From: Candidatus Zixiibacteriota bacterium
GTDB taxonomy: Bacteria > Zixibacteria > MSB-5A5 > GN15 > JAAZOE01
Reading direction: 5' to 3'
NCBI GenBank assembly: GCA_023138975.1
Contig: JAGLON010000051.1
Location: 1-41,015 of the forward strand
DNA length: 41,015 nt
Below, one piece after another: positions 1 through 9,163 of the stretch. Within the stretch, counting starts at the first letter, position 1; every line of letters begins with the position of its first letter. The notes below the pieces were generated by a model. That model was not told the origin of the DNA. It made no database searches and worked only from the letters and a program-made list of their open reading frames with translations. A program made the translations under genes and the position numbers.

Positions 1-2
1 AC

Positions 3-1640
3 ATGCTCTATAATTGTCTCAAGCTGTCTGATAGTCTGGATGTTATTATTTCTAATCTGTATGTGTATGCCTACCTCAAACTTGATGAAGATAACAGTCA
101 GAGTCAATATCAACAATTGACCGGTAAAATAGCGGCTTTAAATTCCCGTATGGGGCAAAAGCAATCGTTTATCTCTCCGGAAATCCTTGCTATCGGGAAA
201 GACAAAGTAATGTCATTCCTTGAAGACAGTGAGGGATTGCAGGAGTATCGATTTTCTCTGATGGACATGTATCGGATGAATGAGCATATCCTGTCACCGG
301 AAGAGGAGAAAATAATTGCTCTGGCGAGTTCTATGACCCGTGCTCCGCTCGATATTTTCCAGATGATTGATAATGCTGATCATAAGCTCGGCACGGTGCT
401 TGATGCTGACGGAAACCCTCTGGAATTGACCTATGGCCGTTATCTGAAGATACTCAAAGGAAAAGATCGTGAAGCCCGGCGCATCGCCAATGACAGCGTC
501 CAGACCGGATGGAAAAAGTACATTAATACTCTGTCAGCCACTCTCGGGGCGCATGTCAACGCCAGCTGGTTTGTAACACAAGCGCGCGGTTACAACAGCA
601 CACTCGAACGCAGCCTCGACGGCAACAATATACCGACCTCTGTATATCACAATTTAGTTAGCGCGGTTAATGCCAATCTCGCGCCTCTACATAAAATGAC
701 ATCTTTGAGGAAAGCAGTTCTTGGCTATGACACTCTTTACACCTATGATCTTTCCGTTGCGTTAACTCCCGCCAGCGAAAAACGATATACTTATGATGAA
801 GCGGTGGAGATGATCCTCGAAGGCCTCAAACCTCTCGGTAAAAAATATGTCAACGACTTAAAGGAAGGCTTTGAAAATGGCTGGGTTGACGTATATGAAA
901 ACGAAGGCAAAGCGACCGGCGCGTATAGCTGGGGCACTTACACTTCGCATCCGTATGTTCTCATGAATTACTCCGGAGATATCGGAGATGTCTTCACCTT
1001 GGCTCATGAAATGGGACACGCGCTGCATCGGTACTATACTAATCAGAATGAGCCGTACACTTATAGCAACCATACGACTTTTACCGCTGAAGTTGCCTCA
1101 ACCTGCAATGAAGCTATCCTGATGAAGTATATGTTGGCTAATGCCAAGAGCAAAGATGAGAAGATTGCTCTTTTGAACTACTACATCAAACAGATTCAGG
1201 GGACCTTCTTTACTCAGGTCATGTTCTCGGAGTTTGAGGCTAAAATCAATGAGCACATTGAGACGGGCAATGCTGTTTCTGTAGATTATTTTCGTGAAAC
1301 TTACCGGGAAATCTTCCAGAAGTATAATGGTCCTGATTTAGTCATCGGTCCGGACAACGATATGAGCGGGATGAAGATTTATCATTTCTACCGGACTTTC
1401 TACGTCTATCAATACGCTACCTGTTATGCCGCTGCTCAGATGATTTCTCAGGAAATCCTTGATGGCGACAAACAGGCGCTCGAGGACTTTATGGAATTTC
1501 TGCAAACCGGTTCTTCTGATTACCCGGTCGATATCCTCAAGAAAGCCGGCGTTGATATGAACAGCCCCGAACCGGTTAATTATACTCTGAAGGTTTTCGG
1601 CGAATTAGTTGATGAAATGGAAAAACTACTGGTAAAGTAA
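3..1640 (+). CDS. pepF: M3 family oligoendopeptidase F, 5' end outside window
   Basis: Zinc metallopeptidase of the M3/PepF family, which cleaves short peptides, normally in the cytoplasm. The zinc site is clear: HEMGH at residues 335-339 (His335, Glu336, His339) and the third ligand Glu363 in FTAEVAST. The downstream GPDLVIGPDND and HFYRTFYVYQYATCYAAA stretches are also typical of PepF. The frame is open to the window edge, and the visible 545 residues are about 50-60 short of the usual ~600, so the true start probably lies upstream and the ATG at 3 is only the first one visible. A strong terminator follows at 1663-1692. Family assignment is firm; the substrate is unknown. Confidence 0.93.
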   Translation: MLYNCLKLSDSLDVIISNLYVYAYLKLDEDNSQSQYQQLTGKIAALNSRMGQKQSFISPEILAIGKDKVMSFLEDSEGLQEYRFSLMDMYRMNEHILSPEEEKIIALASSMTRAPLDIFQMIDNADHKLGTVLDADGNPLELTYGRYLKILKGKDREARRIANDSVQTGWKKYINTLSATLGAHVNASWFVTQARGYNSTLERSLDGNNIPTSVYHNLVSAVNANLAPLHKMTSLRKAVLGYDTLYTYDLSVALTPASEKRYTYDEAVEMILEGLKPLGKKYVNDLKEGFENGWVDVYENEGKATGAYSWGTYTSHPYVLMNYSGDIGDVFTLAHEMGHALHRYYTNQNEPYTYSNHTTFTAEVASTCNEAILMKYMLANAKSKDEKIALLNYYIKQIQGTFFTQVMFSEFEAKINEHIETGNAVSVDYFRETYREIFQKYNGPDLVIGPDNDMSGMKIYHFYRTFYVYQYATCYAAAQMISQEILDGDKQALEDFMEFLQTGSSDYPVDILKKAGVDMNSPEPVNYTLKVFGELVDEMEKLLVK

Positions 1641-1662
1641 ATATCAGATTGTATTTTGAAAT

Positions 1663-1692
1663 AAGGGACGTTAACTGCGTCCCTTTTTTTTT
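1663..1692 (+). terminator. Rho-independent terminator after pepF
   Basis: Perfect 8-bp stem (1663-1670 with 1678-1685), 7-base loop, and a T-run continuing to 1692. It ends the pepF transcript and separates it from the DUF418 gene. Confidence 0.9.
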
Positions 1693-1772
1693 ATGGCACC
1701 AATGTGAAACTATCTATATACTGCATGTGTGCCCTGAATAAGTGATTCATCTTTCAAGCGGAGTGTCTGTCG

Positions 1773-3083
1773 ATGTCATCTGATCCCCTCTTTGCTAATC
1801 CTGAAAACAATGCCGAAGTTCCGGAAATAGCACCCGCTCCAATACAATCTTCTCAACGGATTGTGTCATTGGATGTATTACGCGGTACAGCCCTGCTGGG
1901 CATATTAGTTATTAATATTGGAGTTTACGCTTTACCCGGAGATTCACAATTCAGTCCCTTATTAGTGGGAGGAACCGGCAGTTTAAACTTATCTATTTGG
2001 GGTATCGGCACTCTGCTATTTTTTCAAAAAATGATGGCGTTGTTCAGTATGTTATTCGGTGCCGGAATAGTCCTTCAGTTAAGCAAAAACTCTGACAATG
2101 AATCTTTGGTTTCAAAAATATTCTTTCGACGACAAAGATGGCTAATCATCATTGGTTTGCTTCACGCATATCTTTTTTGGTGGGGAGATATTCTGTTTTT
2201 CTATGGGGTCTGCGGAATCATTGTTTATCTTTTCCGAAACCTAAAGGCCAGATCAATTATTATAACCGGTTTATTAATTATGTGTGTAACTGTTCCCCTG
2301 TTCTGGGGGATTAGCGCTCTGATGGAGTATTCCCGGGATATGATGACAACCGGGGAAGAGGGAAGTCTCAGTAATGTTTGGAAAGAAGCCAGTGCTTCTT
2401 TTAACCCGACTCCGGAAGATTTGCAGAAGGAAATTGATGATCACACTGGCTCTTACAATGATCTGTTTTTTGCCCGAGCCGAGAGAGCGATCATGGCTCA
2501 AACAGGAATGCTTTTATTCTACGCGATGTGGAGAGTCTGCGGTTTGATGCTGATAGGTATGGGGTTAATGAAACTGCGCTTTTTTACGGCAGAATTGCCT
2601 GTGCGAACTTATGCGATTACGTTGGCCATCGGATATGGAATAGGATTCTTATTGTCTGTTTTTGGGTTGTATTCTATTATCACCAGCGGTTACGACCCGA
2701 TTGTCGGTTTACGAGTTATGGGAGTGGACGATTATATCGGAAGTTTATTTGTCTCGATTGGACATGCCTCGCTCATTATGATTATTATAAAATCAGAAGT
2801 ACTGATGTTTCTGACTGACCGTCTGGCTGCTATAGGGCGTGTGGCTCTTTCTAACTATCTGTTTCATACTCTTGTCTTTACGACCGTTTTCTATGGCTAT
2901 GGGTTAGGTCTTTTTGGCCGGTTTGAGCGTTTTGAGCTCGCCTTAATGGTTCTTGCGATGTGGCTCTTCCAGCTTATTGTTTCGCCGATTTGGCTCAGGT
3001 TTTATCGCTTTGGGCCATTTGAATGGCTTTGGAGGATTGTAACCTATCGTAAGGTACCGAAGTTTAAAAGGTCTGTGGAATAA
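1773..3083 (+). CDS. DUF418 (YeiB-like) polytopic membrane protein
   Basis: Integral membrane protein of 436 aa. After a roughly 28-residue polar N-terminus comes RIVSLDVLRGTALLGILVINI, the hallmark opening of the DUF418/YeiB family, which is related in topology to acyltransferase-3 and HGSNAT-type membrane proteins. Many hydrophobic segments follow, with a larger soluble loop near residues 190-240. The C-terminal part contains RVALSNYLFHTL and PFEWLWRIVTYRK, as is usual for DUF418. The ATG at 1773 has GGAG at 1760-1763. The gene stands alone between a terminator and the tldD leader. The biochemical role of the family is not established; membrane transport or acyl transfer has been suggested. 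Confidence 0.85.
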   Translation: MSSDPLFANPENNAEVPEIAPAPIQSSQRIVSLDVLRGTALLGILVINIGVYALPGDSQFSPLLVGGTGSLNLSIWGIGTLLFFQKMMALFSMLFGAGIVLQLSKNSDNESLVSKIFFRRQRWLIIIGLLHAYLFWWGDILFFYGVCGIIVYLFRNLKARSIIITGLLIMCVTVPLFWGISALMEYSRDMMTTGEEGSLSNVWKEASASFNPTPEDLQKEIDDHTGSYNDLFFARAERAIMAQTGMLLFYAMWRVCGLMLIGMGLMKLRFFTAELPVRTYAITLAIGYGIGFLLSVFGLYSIITSGYDPIVGLRVMGVDDYIGSLFVSIGHASLIMIIIKSEVLMFLTDRLAAIGRVALSNYLFHTLVFTTVFYGYGLGLFGRFERFELALMVLAMWLFQLIVSPIWLRFYRFGPFEWLWRIVTYRKVPKFKRSVE

Positions 3084-3239
3084 TTAATTTTTTGTTTTTT
3101 TATAATTATTGCGATGCGTCGAAACATATAAGTCTCTTACTTCGTATAATTCATATGCTATTATTATGTCCAGTAAGAAAATATCTGCTATGTACCGCCA
3201 ATAACAGTCCACATTATTAATATATTCGGAGAGGATGAG

Positions 3240-4784
3240 ATGTCTAAAATCACACGAAGAAAGTTTTTGGAAACCAGCGCTAAAGGAGTTGCGCTGGCAA
3301 GTATTCCAATCGTATTTCAATATAACCCGATGGCGGCCTTTGCCGCGCCGGTAGGAGAAGGAATGGCGATTGACGAGTATTATAAACATTTCGGAGTAGA
3401 TGATAGTATGATCCGTGATGTAATGCAGGCCGCATTATCCCGCGGTGGAGATTATTGTGATGTATTCTTCCAGCACAATATAAGCAGCTATATTGGCCTC
3501 GAAGATAAAGTTGTTAACCGGGCTTATACTTCTGTTGATTTTGGCGTTGGTATCCGTGTCTTAAAGGGCGACCAAACCGGCTATTCATTTACTGAGGAAA
3601 TCACGCCCAAGGCCATGAAGCTTGCGGCCAAAACCGCAGCGAATATCGCCAGCGACAGTGCCTCCAAGCCTCCGCACTCATTCAACCTCAAGGCTCCGGC
3701 CGATTTCTATTCAATAGAAACTCCTTGGGAAAACGTTAAAATCGATACTAAGATTCCTTACCTTCAGACGTTAAGTGATAAAGTGTTTTCACATGATAGT
3801 AATGTCGTGAAATCACGGGTTTCGTTTAGCGATGATACTTCATATATGCTTTTAGCTACTTCAGATGGGGTTGTGTCGTATGATTATCAACCGATGACAC
3901 AGCTCTATGTGTCGTGCGTCGTGGAAAAAGACGGTCAGCGTGAAAGCGGCAGCTACAATCTTTGTGCCCGCAGAAGTATTGAGTATTATACTCCGGAAAA
4001 TCTGGACATGATGGCGAAAGAAGCTTACAAACGCACCATGATATTATTTAAATCGGTCAAGCCTGAAGCCGGAGAGATGCCGGTTGTTCTGGCTGCCGGC
4101 AGTTCCGGTATTTTGCTGCACGAAGCGATTGGTCATGGAATGGAAGCTGATTTTAACCGCAAGGAAAAGTCGATATTTTGGGATAAGATTGGCAAACCGG
4201 TTGCTGAGAAATTTGTTAATATTATTGATAATGGTACTAATAAGAGTATGCGCGGTTCGATTAATATTGACGACGAAGGCAACGAGTCACAAAAGACTTA
4301 TTTAGTCAGAGACGGTATTATGGAAAGTTATATGCATGACCGGATTAGCGCTCAGCATTACAAACTCAAACCAACAGGAAACGGAAGACGCCAATCGTTC
4401 CGCTTTCCACCTCTGCCTCGTATGAGAAATACTTACATGGCCTCCGGCCCGCACACCAAAGAAGAGATTATCGCCAGTGTGAAGAAGGGGCTCTATGCTG
4501 AGACCTTTACCAACGGGCAGGTGTATATCGGTGCCGGTGATTTTTCTTTCTATGTTAAGACCGGGTATATTATCGAAAATGGTAAAATTACCAAGCCGGT
4601 CAAGGATATCAATATCATTGGTAACGGTCCGGATGTTCTGTCTAAAGTGACTATGGTCGGTAATGACCTTACGTTTGCCAAAGGCGGATGGACCTGCGGT
4701 AAAGGCGGTCAGAGTGTTCCGGTGTCGATGGGACAGCCAACTGTGCTGGTTTCATCAATTACAGTGGGAGGAGTGAATTCATAA
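3240..4784 (+). CDS. tldD: TldD-family metalloprotease with Tat signal
   Basis: TldD subunit of the TldD/TldE (PmbA) heterodimeric metalloprotease, which degrades unfolded peptides and matures some peptide natural products. The zinc motif HEAIGH lies at residues 294-299 (His294, Glu295, His299). The N-terminus reads SKITRRKFLETS, a twin-arginine motif, followed by a hydrophobic stretch and AFA-AP near residue 36, so the protein is predicted to be exported by Tat. E. coli TldD is cytoplasmic and about 480 aa; the extra length here is the signal and linker. The ATG at 3240 follows a GGAGAGG-type Shine-Dalgarno. Its partner TldE lies 52 bases downstream, probably in the same operon, and a tatC gene is at 21494. 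Confidence 0.92.
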   Translation: MSKITRRKFLETSAKGVALASIPIVFQYNPMAAFAAPVGEGMAIDEYYKHFGVDDSMIRDVMQAALSRGGDYCDVFFQHNISSYIGLEDKVVNRAYTSVDFGVGIRVLKGDQTGYSFTEEITPKAMKLAAKTAANIASDSASKPPHSFNLKAPADFYSIETPWENVKIDTKIPYLQTLSDKVFSHDSNVVKSRVSFSDDTSYMLLATSDGVVSYDYQPMTQLYVSCVVEKDGQRESGSYNLCARRSIEYYTPENLDMMAKEAYKRTMILFKSVKPEAGEMPVVLAAGSSGILLHEAIGHGMEADFNRKEKSIFWDKIGKPVAEKFVNIIDNGTNKSMRGSINIDDEGNESQKTYLVRDGIMESYMHDRISAQHYKLKPTGNGRRQSFRFPPLPRMRNTYMASGPHTKEEIIASVKKGLYAETFTNGQVYIGAGDFSFYVKTGYIIENGKITKPVKDINIIGNGPDVLSKVTMVGNDLTFAKGGWTCGKGGQSVPVSMGQPTVLVSSITVGGVNS

Positions 4785-4836
4785 GTGTCTGTAATATATC
4801 GTATGAATTCTTTAACAAAGACTAACGAGGCAAATT

Positions 4837-6159
4837 ATGAATAATAAAGAGAAACTCGATCTGGCTCACTGGGTGGTGGCAGAGTCGAAAAAGACCGGGG
4901 CCAATGATGTTTCGGTAAACATATCTAACAGTCGCGACATAAGCGTCAGCTTTTTAGATAGCAAGTTGGATCAGCTCAATGAGTCAACTCAGAATTCACT
5001 GAGTCTGAATATCTATGCCAATAATCGATTTTCCGGGCATACGACCAATGATCTGCGTCGCGAATCACTAAAGTCATTTATTCAAAAAGCAGTTTCCATG
5101 ACCGGGTATTTGAGTGAGGACCCGCATCGGAGACTTCCCGATCCCAAATACTATGCCGGTCGAAAAGATATAGATTTGAAGCTGGTCGATAGTCATTATG
5201 ATAGTATTAAGGCAGAGCAGCGGGTTGAGCTTGCTAAGGAGCTTGAGGCTATTGGCCGGACCGGTGATTCCAAAGTAGTGTCCTGCTCCGGCGAATACGG
5301 CGATACCTATTCCGAGTCTGTTAAAGTCCATAGCAATGGCTTTGAAGGAGAGCGGCAAGTAACTGTTTTTTATGTTTATACAGAAGTTACCATTGACGAT
5401 GGCAATGGCGGCAGACCTCAGGACTATGACTATATCGTATCCAATCATTTTAATAAACTGCCCAGCCCGAAGCAGATTAGCGAGAACGCCATTAAGCGCG
5501 TATTACGCAAAATCGGACAGAAGAAGATCGCATCGGGTAAGTTCGACATGATTATAGAAAACCGTCGTGCCAGCCGGCTAATCGCAGCCCTGGCTGGTCC
5601 GTGGGGCGGCCGGGCTTTACAGCAGAGGACTTCCTTCCTTGAGGGGAAAGTCGGGGAAAAGATCGCCTCGGAGAAGTTAACGCTGGTAGATAACCCATTT
5701 ATCCCCGAAGGTCGCGGTTCACGACTTTATGATGGCGAAGGGATGGCGACTAAAAAACGCTTAATTATTGATAAGGGTGTTTTGAAGCAGTATTTTATCA
5801 ATAATTACTATGCAAGCAAGCTCGAAGTCGAGCCAACCGGAGGCAGTACAACTAATATTATTGCTAATCAGGGCGATAGATCACTCGATGAAATGGTAAA
5901 ATCGATGAAAAAGGGTATTTTAGTTACCGATTTCCTCGGTGGTAATTCCAATGGTACTACCGGTGATTTTTCGTATGGTATCGTCGGTCAGTTGATCGAG
6001 GACGGCAAGGTTGTGCATCCGGTCAATGAAATGAATATCTCTGGAAATCTCGGTGAAATACTTAATCAATTGGTTGAATTGGGTAACGACCCCTACATTA
6101 ATTCATCATGGCGTTTACCCAGTTTGAAATTTGAGGGTGTTGATTTCAGCGGTGTTTAA
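4837..6159 (+). CDS. pmbA: TldE/PmbA-family protease partner subunit
   Basis: Inactive partner of the TldD/TldE protease, 440 aa against about 450 in E. coli. It shares the TldD fold but has no HExxxH, as expected of TldE. Recognisable parts are GKFDMIIENRRASRLIAALA, the EGMATKKRLIIDKGVLKQY segment and the C-terminal GNSNGTTGDFSYGIVGQLIE region. TldE helps form the substrate chamber while TldD carries the zinc. The N-terminus (MNNKEKLDLAHWVV) has no signal peptide, unlike that of TldD. Start at ATG 4837 behind a GAGG-type site. A perfect-stem terminator at 6183-6211 ends the operon. Confidence 0.9.
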   Translation: MNNKEKLDLAHWVVAESKKTGANDVSVNISNSRDISVSFLDSKLDQLNESTQNSLSLNIYANNRFSGHTTNDLRRESLKSFIQKAVSMTGYLSEDPHRRLPDPKYYAGRKDIDLKLVDSHYDSIKAEQRVELAKELEAIGRTGDSKVVSCSGEYGDTYSESVKVHSNGFEGERQVTVFYVYTEVTIDDGNGGRPQDYDYIVSNHFNKLPSPKQISENAIKRVLRKIGQKKIASGKFDMIIENRRASRLIAALAGPWGGRALQQRTSFLEGKVGEKIASEKLTLVDNPFIPEGRGSRLYDGEGMATKKRLIIDKGVLKQYFINNYYASKLEVEPTGGSTTNIIANQGDRSLDEMVKSMKKGILVTDFLGGNSNGTTGDFSYGIVGQLIEDGKVVHPVNEMNISGNLGEILNQLVELGNDPYINSSWRLPSLKFEGVDFSGV

Positions 6160-6182
6160 TAAGCAAATGGATATTTCTTGAT

Positions 6183-6211
6183 AAAAGGAGGCGCAAATGC
6201 CTCCTTTTTTT
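6183..6211 (+). terminator. Rho-independent terminator after tldD-tldE
   Basis: Perfect 10-bp stem (6183-6192 with 6199-6208), 6-base loop and a T-run to 6211. An ATG at 6197 lies in the loop and is in frame with the next gene, but it should not be used as that gene's start. Confidence 0.93.
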
Positions 6212-6274
6212 ATTGATACAAGCATCTCTGACACGTATTATCAGGTCACAAGAACAATAAAGGGATGTTTATAT

Positions 6275-8188
6275 ATGCGCATTTTGAATAAGACAAATTT
6301 GTTGTTAGTCTCTCTGCTAATTCTTGCGTTTGGTTTAAGCGGCTGCGGGGGGGGACCATCTACCGACTCAAGTTTAATTCCGATAGATACACTTTTTGGG
6401 ATCGGAGATAAAATCAGCCCGCTTATGTCACCTGATTGTGAGCATATTGCTTATTTGGCCTTGGCTGATGGCGTAATGAATGTACATTTGACAGAAACCG
6501 GAGCTGATAACAATCAACCGTTAACCGACGATTCTTTGTACGGAATCAGAAAATTTGTCTGGGCGGCCGACTCTCGGCATATTTTATATTTGCAGGATAA
6601 ATTAGGCAACGGTAACCTGCGTCTCTATGATGTTGATATCTCTAACGGAGAGCATCGCGACCTTACGCCATTTGATCATATTCGAGTACAGATAATAACA
6701 ATAAATAAAAAATTCCCGAACAAAGTGTTGTTCGCTATGAATAAGGACAATCCCAGGGCTTACAATGTCTATGAGTTGGATCTCATTTCAGGGAATTTTG
6801 ATCTGGTGGCGGAGAATCCGGGTACCATCATTGGCTGGCTCGCAAATTCACAAATGAAGGTTTACGGTTGTGTCAAATTAAATAAATCAGGCAGATATGA
6901 ATTTATGGTTGTCGATCCTGCTGCTGGCGGGTGGAAGAAAATAATTGAATGGAATCAAGAGGATATGCAGGACAGTAGCCCTATTGGTTTCTCAAAAGAC
7001 AGCAAGACCGCCTACATTCTCGATTCCCGTGACGCCAATACCGGACGCCTGTTAGAAGTAAATATCGAATCCGGGGATACTAAAGTAATAGCGGAAGATC
7101 CTGTCTTCAACGTGAACGGTGTTATCATTCATCCTGAAACGTTTGAGATTCAGGCCGTAACCTTTGCCCGGCAAAGAGAAGAAACAATTGTTCTCGATGA
7201 ATCGATTCGTGATGATATTGAAACGATAAAGAAGCTTCACCAAGGCGATTATTTTATCAGCAGCCGCTCAGCCGATGACAAAAAATGGCTGATTGGATTT
7301 AAAAACGACGTGGGATCGGTGCCGTTTTATATCTATGACCGTGATACAAGGAAAGCTGAATTTCAATTTTATCATTACCCTGAGTTAAATGACCACAAAC
7401 TGGCGCCTATGGAACCGGTCACTTTTACATCACGGGATAGCATGCTATTATATGGCTATATGACCTATCCGACAGGGGGGAACCGCAAGAATCTGCCAGT
7501 GATAATATACGTGCATGATGGACCTTGGAGCCGTGACAGTTGGAGATTTCATCCCGAAGTTCAATGGCTGGCCAATCGTGGTTTTGCCTGCTTCCAGATT
7601 AATTATCGAGGTTCAACCGGATATGGCAAAAAATACCGGCAGGCAGGAATCCGGCAATGGGGCAAAGCTATGCAGGATGATTTGGCCGATGGCGCAAAAT
7701 GGATTATTGAGCAGGGAATAGCAAACCCTGATCAAATCGCCATTATGGGTACTGGATACGGGGGGTATGCGGCGTTGATGGCCTCTGCCAAGCAATCGGA
7801 TCTGTTTGCCTGTGCTATAGATATTAGCGGTTACACCAATTTGGTGAGTCTGATGAATGTTATTCCTCCGCAAAATTTGCAATTAAAACAACTGTATTTT
7901 AACCGGGTTGGCAATGTCAATTATGAGCAGGATATGCTCAACTCGATTTCACCGTTAACATATGCCGACAGCATGAATATTCCCATGCTGATAGTGCAGG
8001 GCAAGCTTGACCGGCAGGTTCGCCATGATGAAGTTGATAAAATTGTAGAATCATTGAAAGCTCGGAATATTGACCATGAATACCTCGTCTTTGATAATGA
8101 AGGGCACGGGATATCACAAGCTGGAAATCGCATGCTCTATTATCAAACTGCCGAGAGTTTTTTGAATAAGCACCTCAGAAAACAATAA
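6275..8188 (+). CDS. S9-family (prolyl oligopeptidase-like) lipoprotein, nucleophile Ser replaced by Gly
   Basis: Two-domain S9 architecture: a WD40/DPP-like beta-propeller (about residues 50-370) followed by an alpha/beta-hydrolase domain (about 390-637). The N-terminus MRILNKTNLLLVSLLILAF ends in LSGC, a lipobox, so it should be a membrane-anchored lipoprotein. The usual G-x-S-Y-G-G-Y elbow reads GTGYGGY: Gly494 (codon GGA) stands where the nucleophile Ser belongs. Asp579 (GKLDRQV) and His611 (NEGHG) of the triad are kept. It is therefore probably catalytically dead or altered, perhaps a binding protein, unless the codon is a sequencing error. I chose ATG 6275, after AAAGGG at 6259-6264, because the upstream in-frame ATG (6197) is inside the terminator hairpin and would bury the lipobox. 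Confidence 0.88.
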   Translation: MRILNKTNLLLVSLLILAFGLSGCGGGPSTDSSLIPIDTLFGIGDKISPLMSPDCEHIAYLALADGVMNVHLTETGADNNQPLTDDSLYGIRKFVWAADSRHILYLQDKLGNGNLRLYDVDISNGEHRDLTPFDHIRVQIITINKKFPNKVLFAMNKDNPRAYNVYELDLISGNFDLVAENPGTIIGWLANSQMKVYGCVKLNKSGRYEFMVVDPAAGGWKKIIEWNQEDMQDSSPIGFSKDSKTAYILDSRDANTGRLLEVNIESGDTKVIAEDPVFNVNGVIIHPETFEIQAVTFARQREETIVLDESIRDDIETIKKLHQGDYFISSRSADDKKWLIGFKNDVGSVPFYIYDRDTRKAEFQFYHYPELNDHKLAPMEPVTFTSRDSMLLYGYMTYPTGGNRKNLPVIIYVHDGPWSRDSWRFHPEVQWLANRGFACFQINYRGSTGYGKKYRQAGIRQWGKAMQDDLADGAKWIIEQGIANPDQIAIMGTGYGGYAALMASAKQSDLFACAIDISGYTNLVSLMNVIPPQNLQLKQLYFNRVGNVNYEQDMLNSISPLTYADSMNIPMLIVQGKLDRQVRHDEVDKIVESLKARNIDHEYLVFDNEGHGISQAGNRMLYYQTAESFLNKHLRKQ

Positions 8189-8213
8189 TTGGTATCCAAT
8201 ACAGGATAAATTG

Positions 8214-9125
8214 ATGACGGAAAAATCATTCATTCTTCTTGAAAAGGCGCGGTACGCGCTTTCGGTTCTTTGGTATTACCTGAAAGGACTATATGACCGC
8301 GTCAGCGAACATCATGCCTTTTTGCTTGCCAGCGGACTTTCTTTCTCAATCTTTATCTGTATCGTACCTCTGGTGCTTATCATTTTTTCGGTGCTTGGAA
8401 ATCTGTTTGAGTCGCCGTCTATTGTGCATGAATTGGATGCGTTTATTGATCGTATTATTCCATATCCTGAGTATGCCGCAGATGTGAAAGCGTTTGTTGA
8501 GGTTCGTATTGAGGAGTTTACCGTATATAAAAGCGTCGCCGGTATTGTCGGCGGTATAGGTGTCTTTTTTGCCGCTTCAGGACTCTTCAGCAGTATGAGA
8601 ACTATCTTGAATATGGTTTTCCGCGTTCCCAAGGGAGAACTGATTTTTATTGGCAAGCTTCGTGATTTCGGTCTGGTTCTATTGGTGTTGGTTTTCTTTC
8701 TGGTCTCTATTTTACTGTTGCCAGCCATCGGTATTGTCAAAGACCTGACGACAAAGATAGAGTTTCTAAACGAGTATCAATTATCCCATCTCGAAGGATT
8801 ATTCTTTCTGTTGCTTTCATTTATTATCATCTGGCTGGTGTTCTTTGTCGTGTACTTCATGCTTCCCAAATCCAGACAGAATAAAAAAGTGCTATTAGTC
8901 AGTTCGCTATCTGCCGCCATACTATGGCACATTGCCGAGCGTATATTCGGGTATTATATTGCGAACTTCCTGGCGATAAGGCAGGTTTATGGTACCTACG
9001 CCTTTTTAATCGTCGTCGCGTTCTGGATTTATTATTCCTCATTATTGTTTATAATCGGTGCGGAAATTGGCCAACTGTTTCGCGAGCGGCAGTCAGAATT
9101 GTCTTTTGAAACGGCAGAGAAATAG
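8214..9125 (+). CDS. YihY/BrkB (UPF0761) family inner-membrane protein
   Basis: Polytopic membrane protein of 303 aa. It carries the family's LASGLSFSIFICIVPLVLII first membrane segment, then AGIVGGIGVFFAASGLFSSM, three or four further hydrophobic segments, LPKSRQNKKVLLVSSLSAA, and the final YGTYAFLIVVAFWIYYSSL followed by EIGQLF. The family was once called ribonuclease BN in error; its function is not established. Both TTG 8211 and ATG 8214 are possible starts. ATG 8214 is preferred, with AGGA at 8203-8206 seven bases upstream. It lies 25 bases after the S9 gene and may be co-transcribed. Confidence 0.87.
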   Translation: MTEKSFILLEKARYALSVLWYYLKGLYDRVSEHHAFLLASGLSFSIFICIVPLVLIIFSVLGNLFESPSIVHELDAFIDRIIPYPEYAADVKAFVEVRIEEFTVYKSVAGIVGGIGVFFAASGLFSSMRTILNMVFRVPKGELIFIGKLRDFGLVLLVLVFFLVSILLLPAIGIVKDLTTKIEFLNEYQLSHLEGLFFLLLSFIIIWLVFFVVYFMLPKSRQNKKVLLVSSLSAAILWHIAERIFGYYIANFLAIRQVYGTYAFLIVVAFWIYYSSLLFIIGAEIGQLFRERQSELSFETAEK

Positions 9126-9163
9126 CCGCTTTGTGGCCTGGTGTTTTGCTGTTTCTGAATATC

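Noticed and set aside
2528..2818. 96-codon open frame within the DUF418 gene in another + frame
   Set aside because: Fully inside a well-supported gene, with no signal or homology.
6197..6274. In-frame ATG at 6197 as start of the S9 peptidase
   Set aside because: It lies in the loop of the tldE terminator and would put 26 residues before the lipoprotein signal; ATG 6275 has a ribosome-binding site and the correct signal.
8312..8740. 142-codon open frame on the minus strand opposite the YihY gene
   Set aside because: Low-complexity Ser/Thr/Ile/Lys composition typical of the antisense of a membrane protein gene, no family resemblance and no ribosome-binding site.
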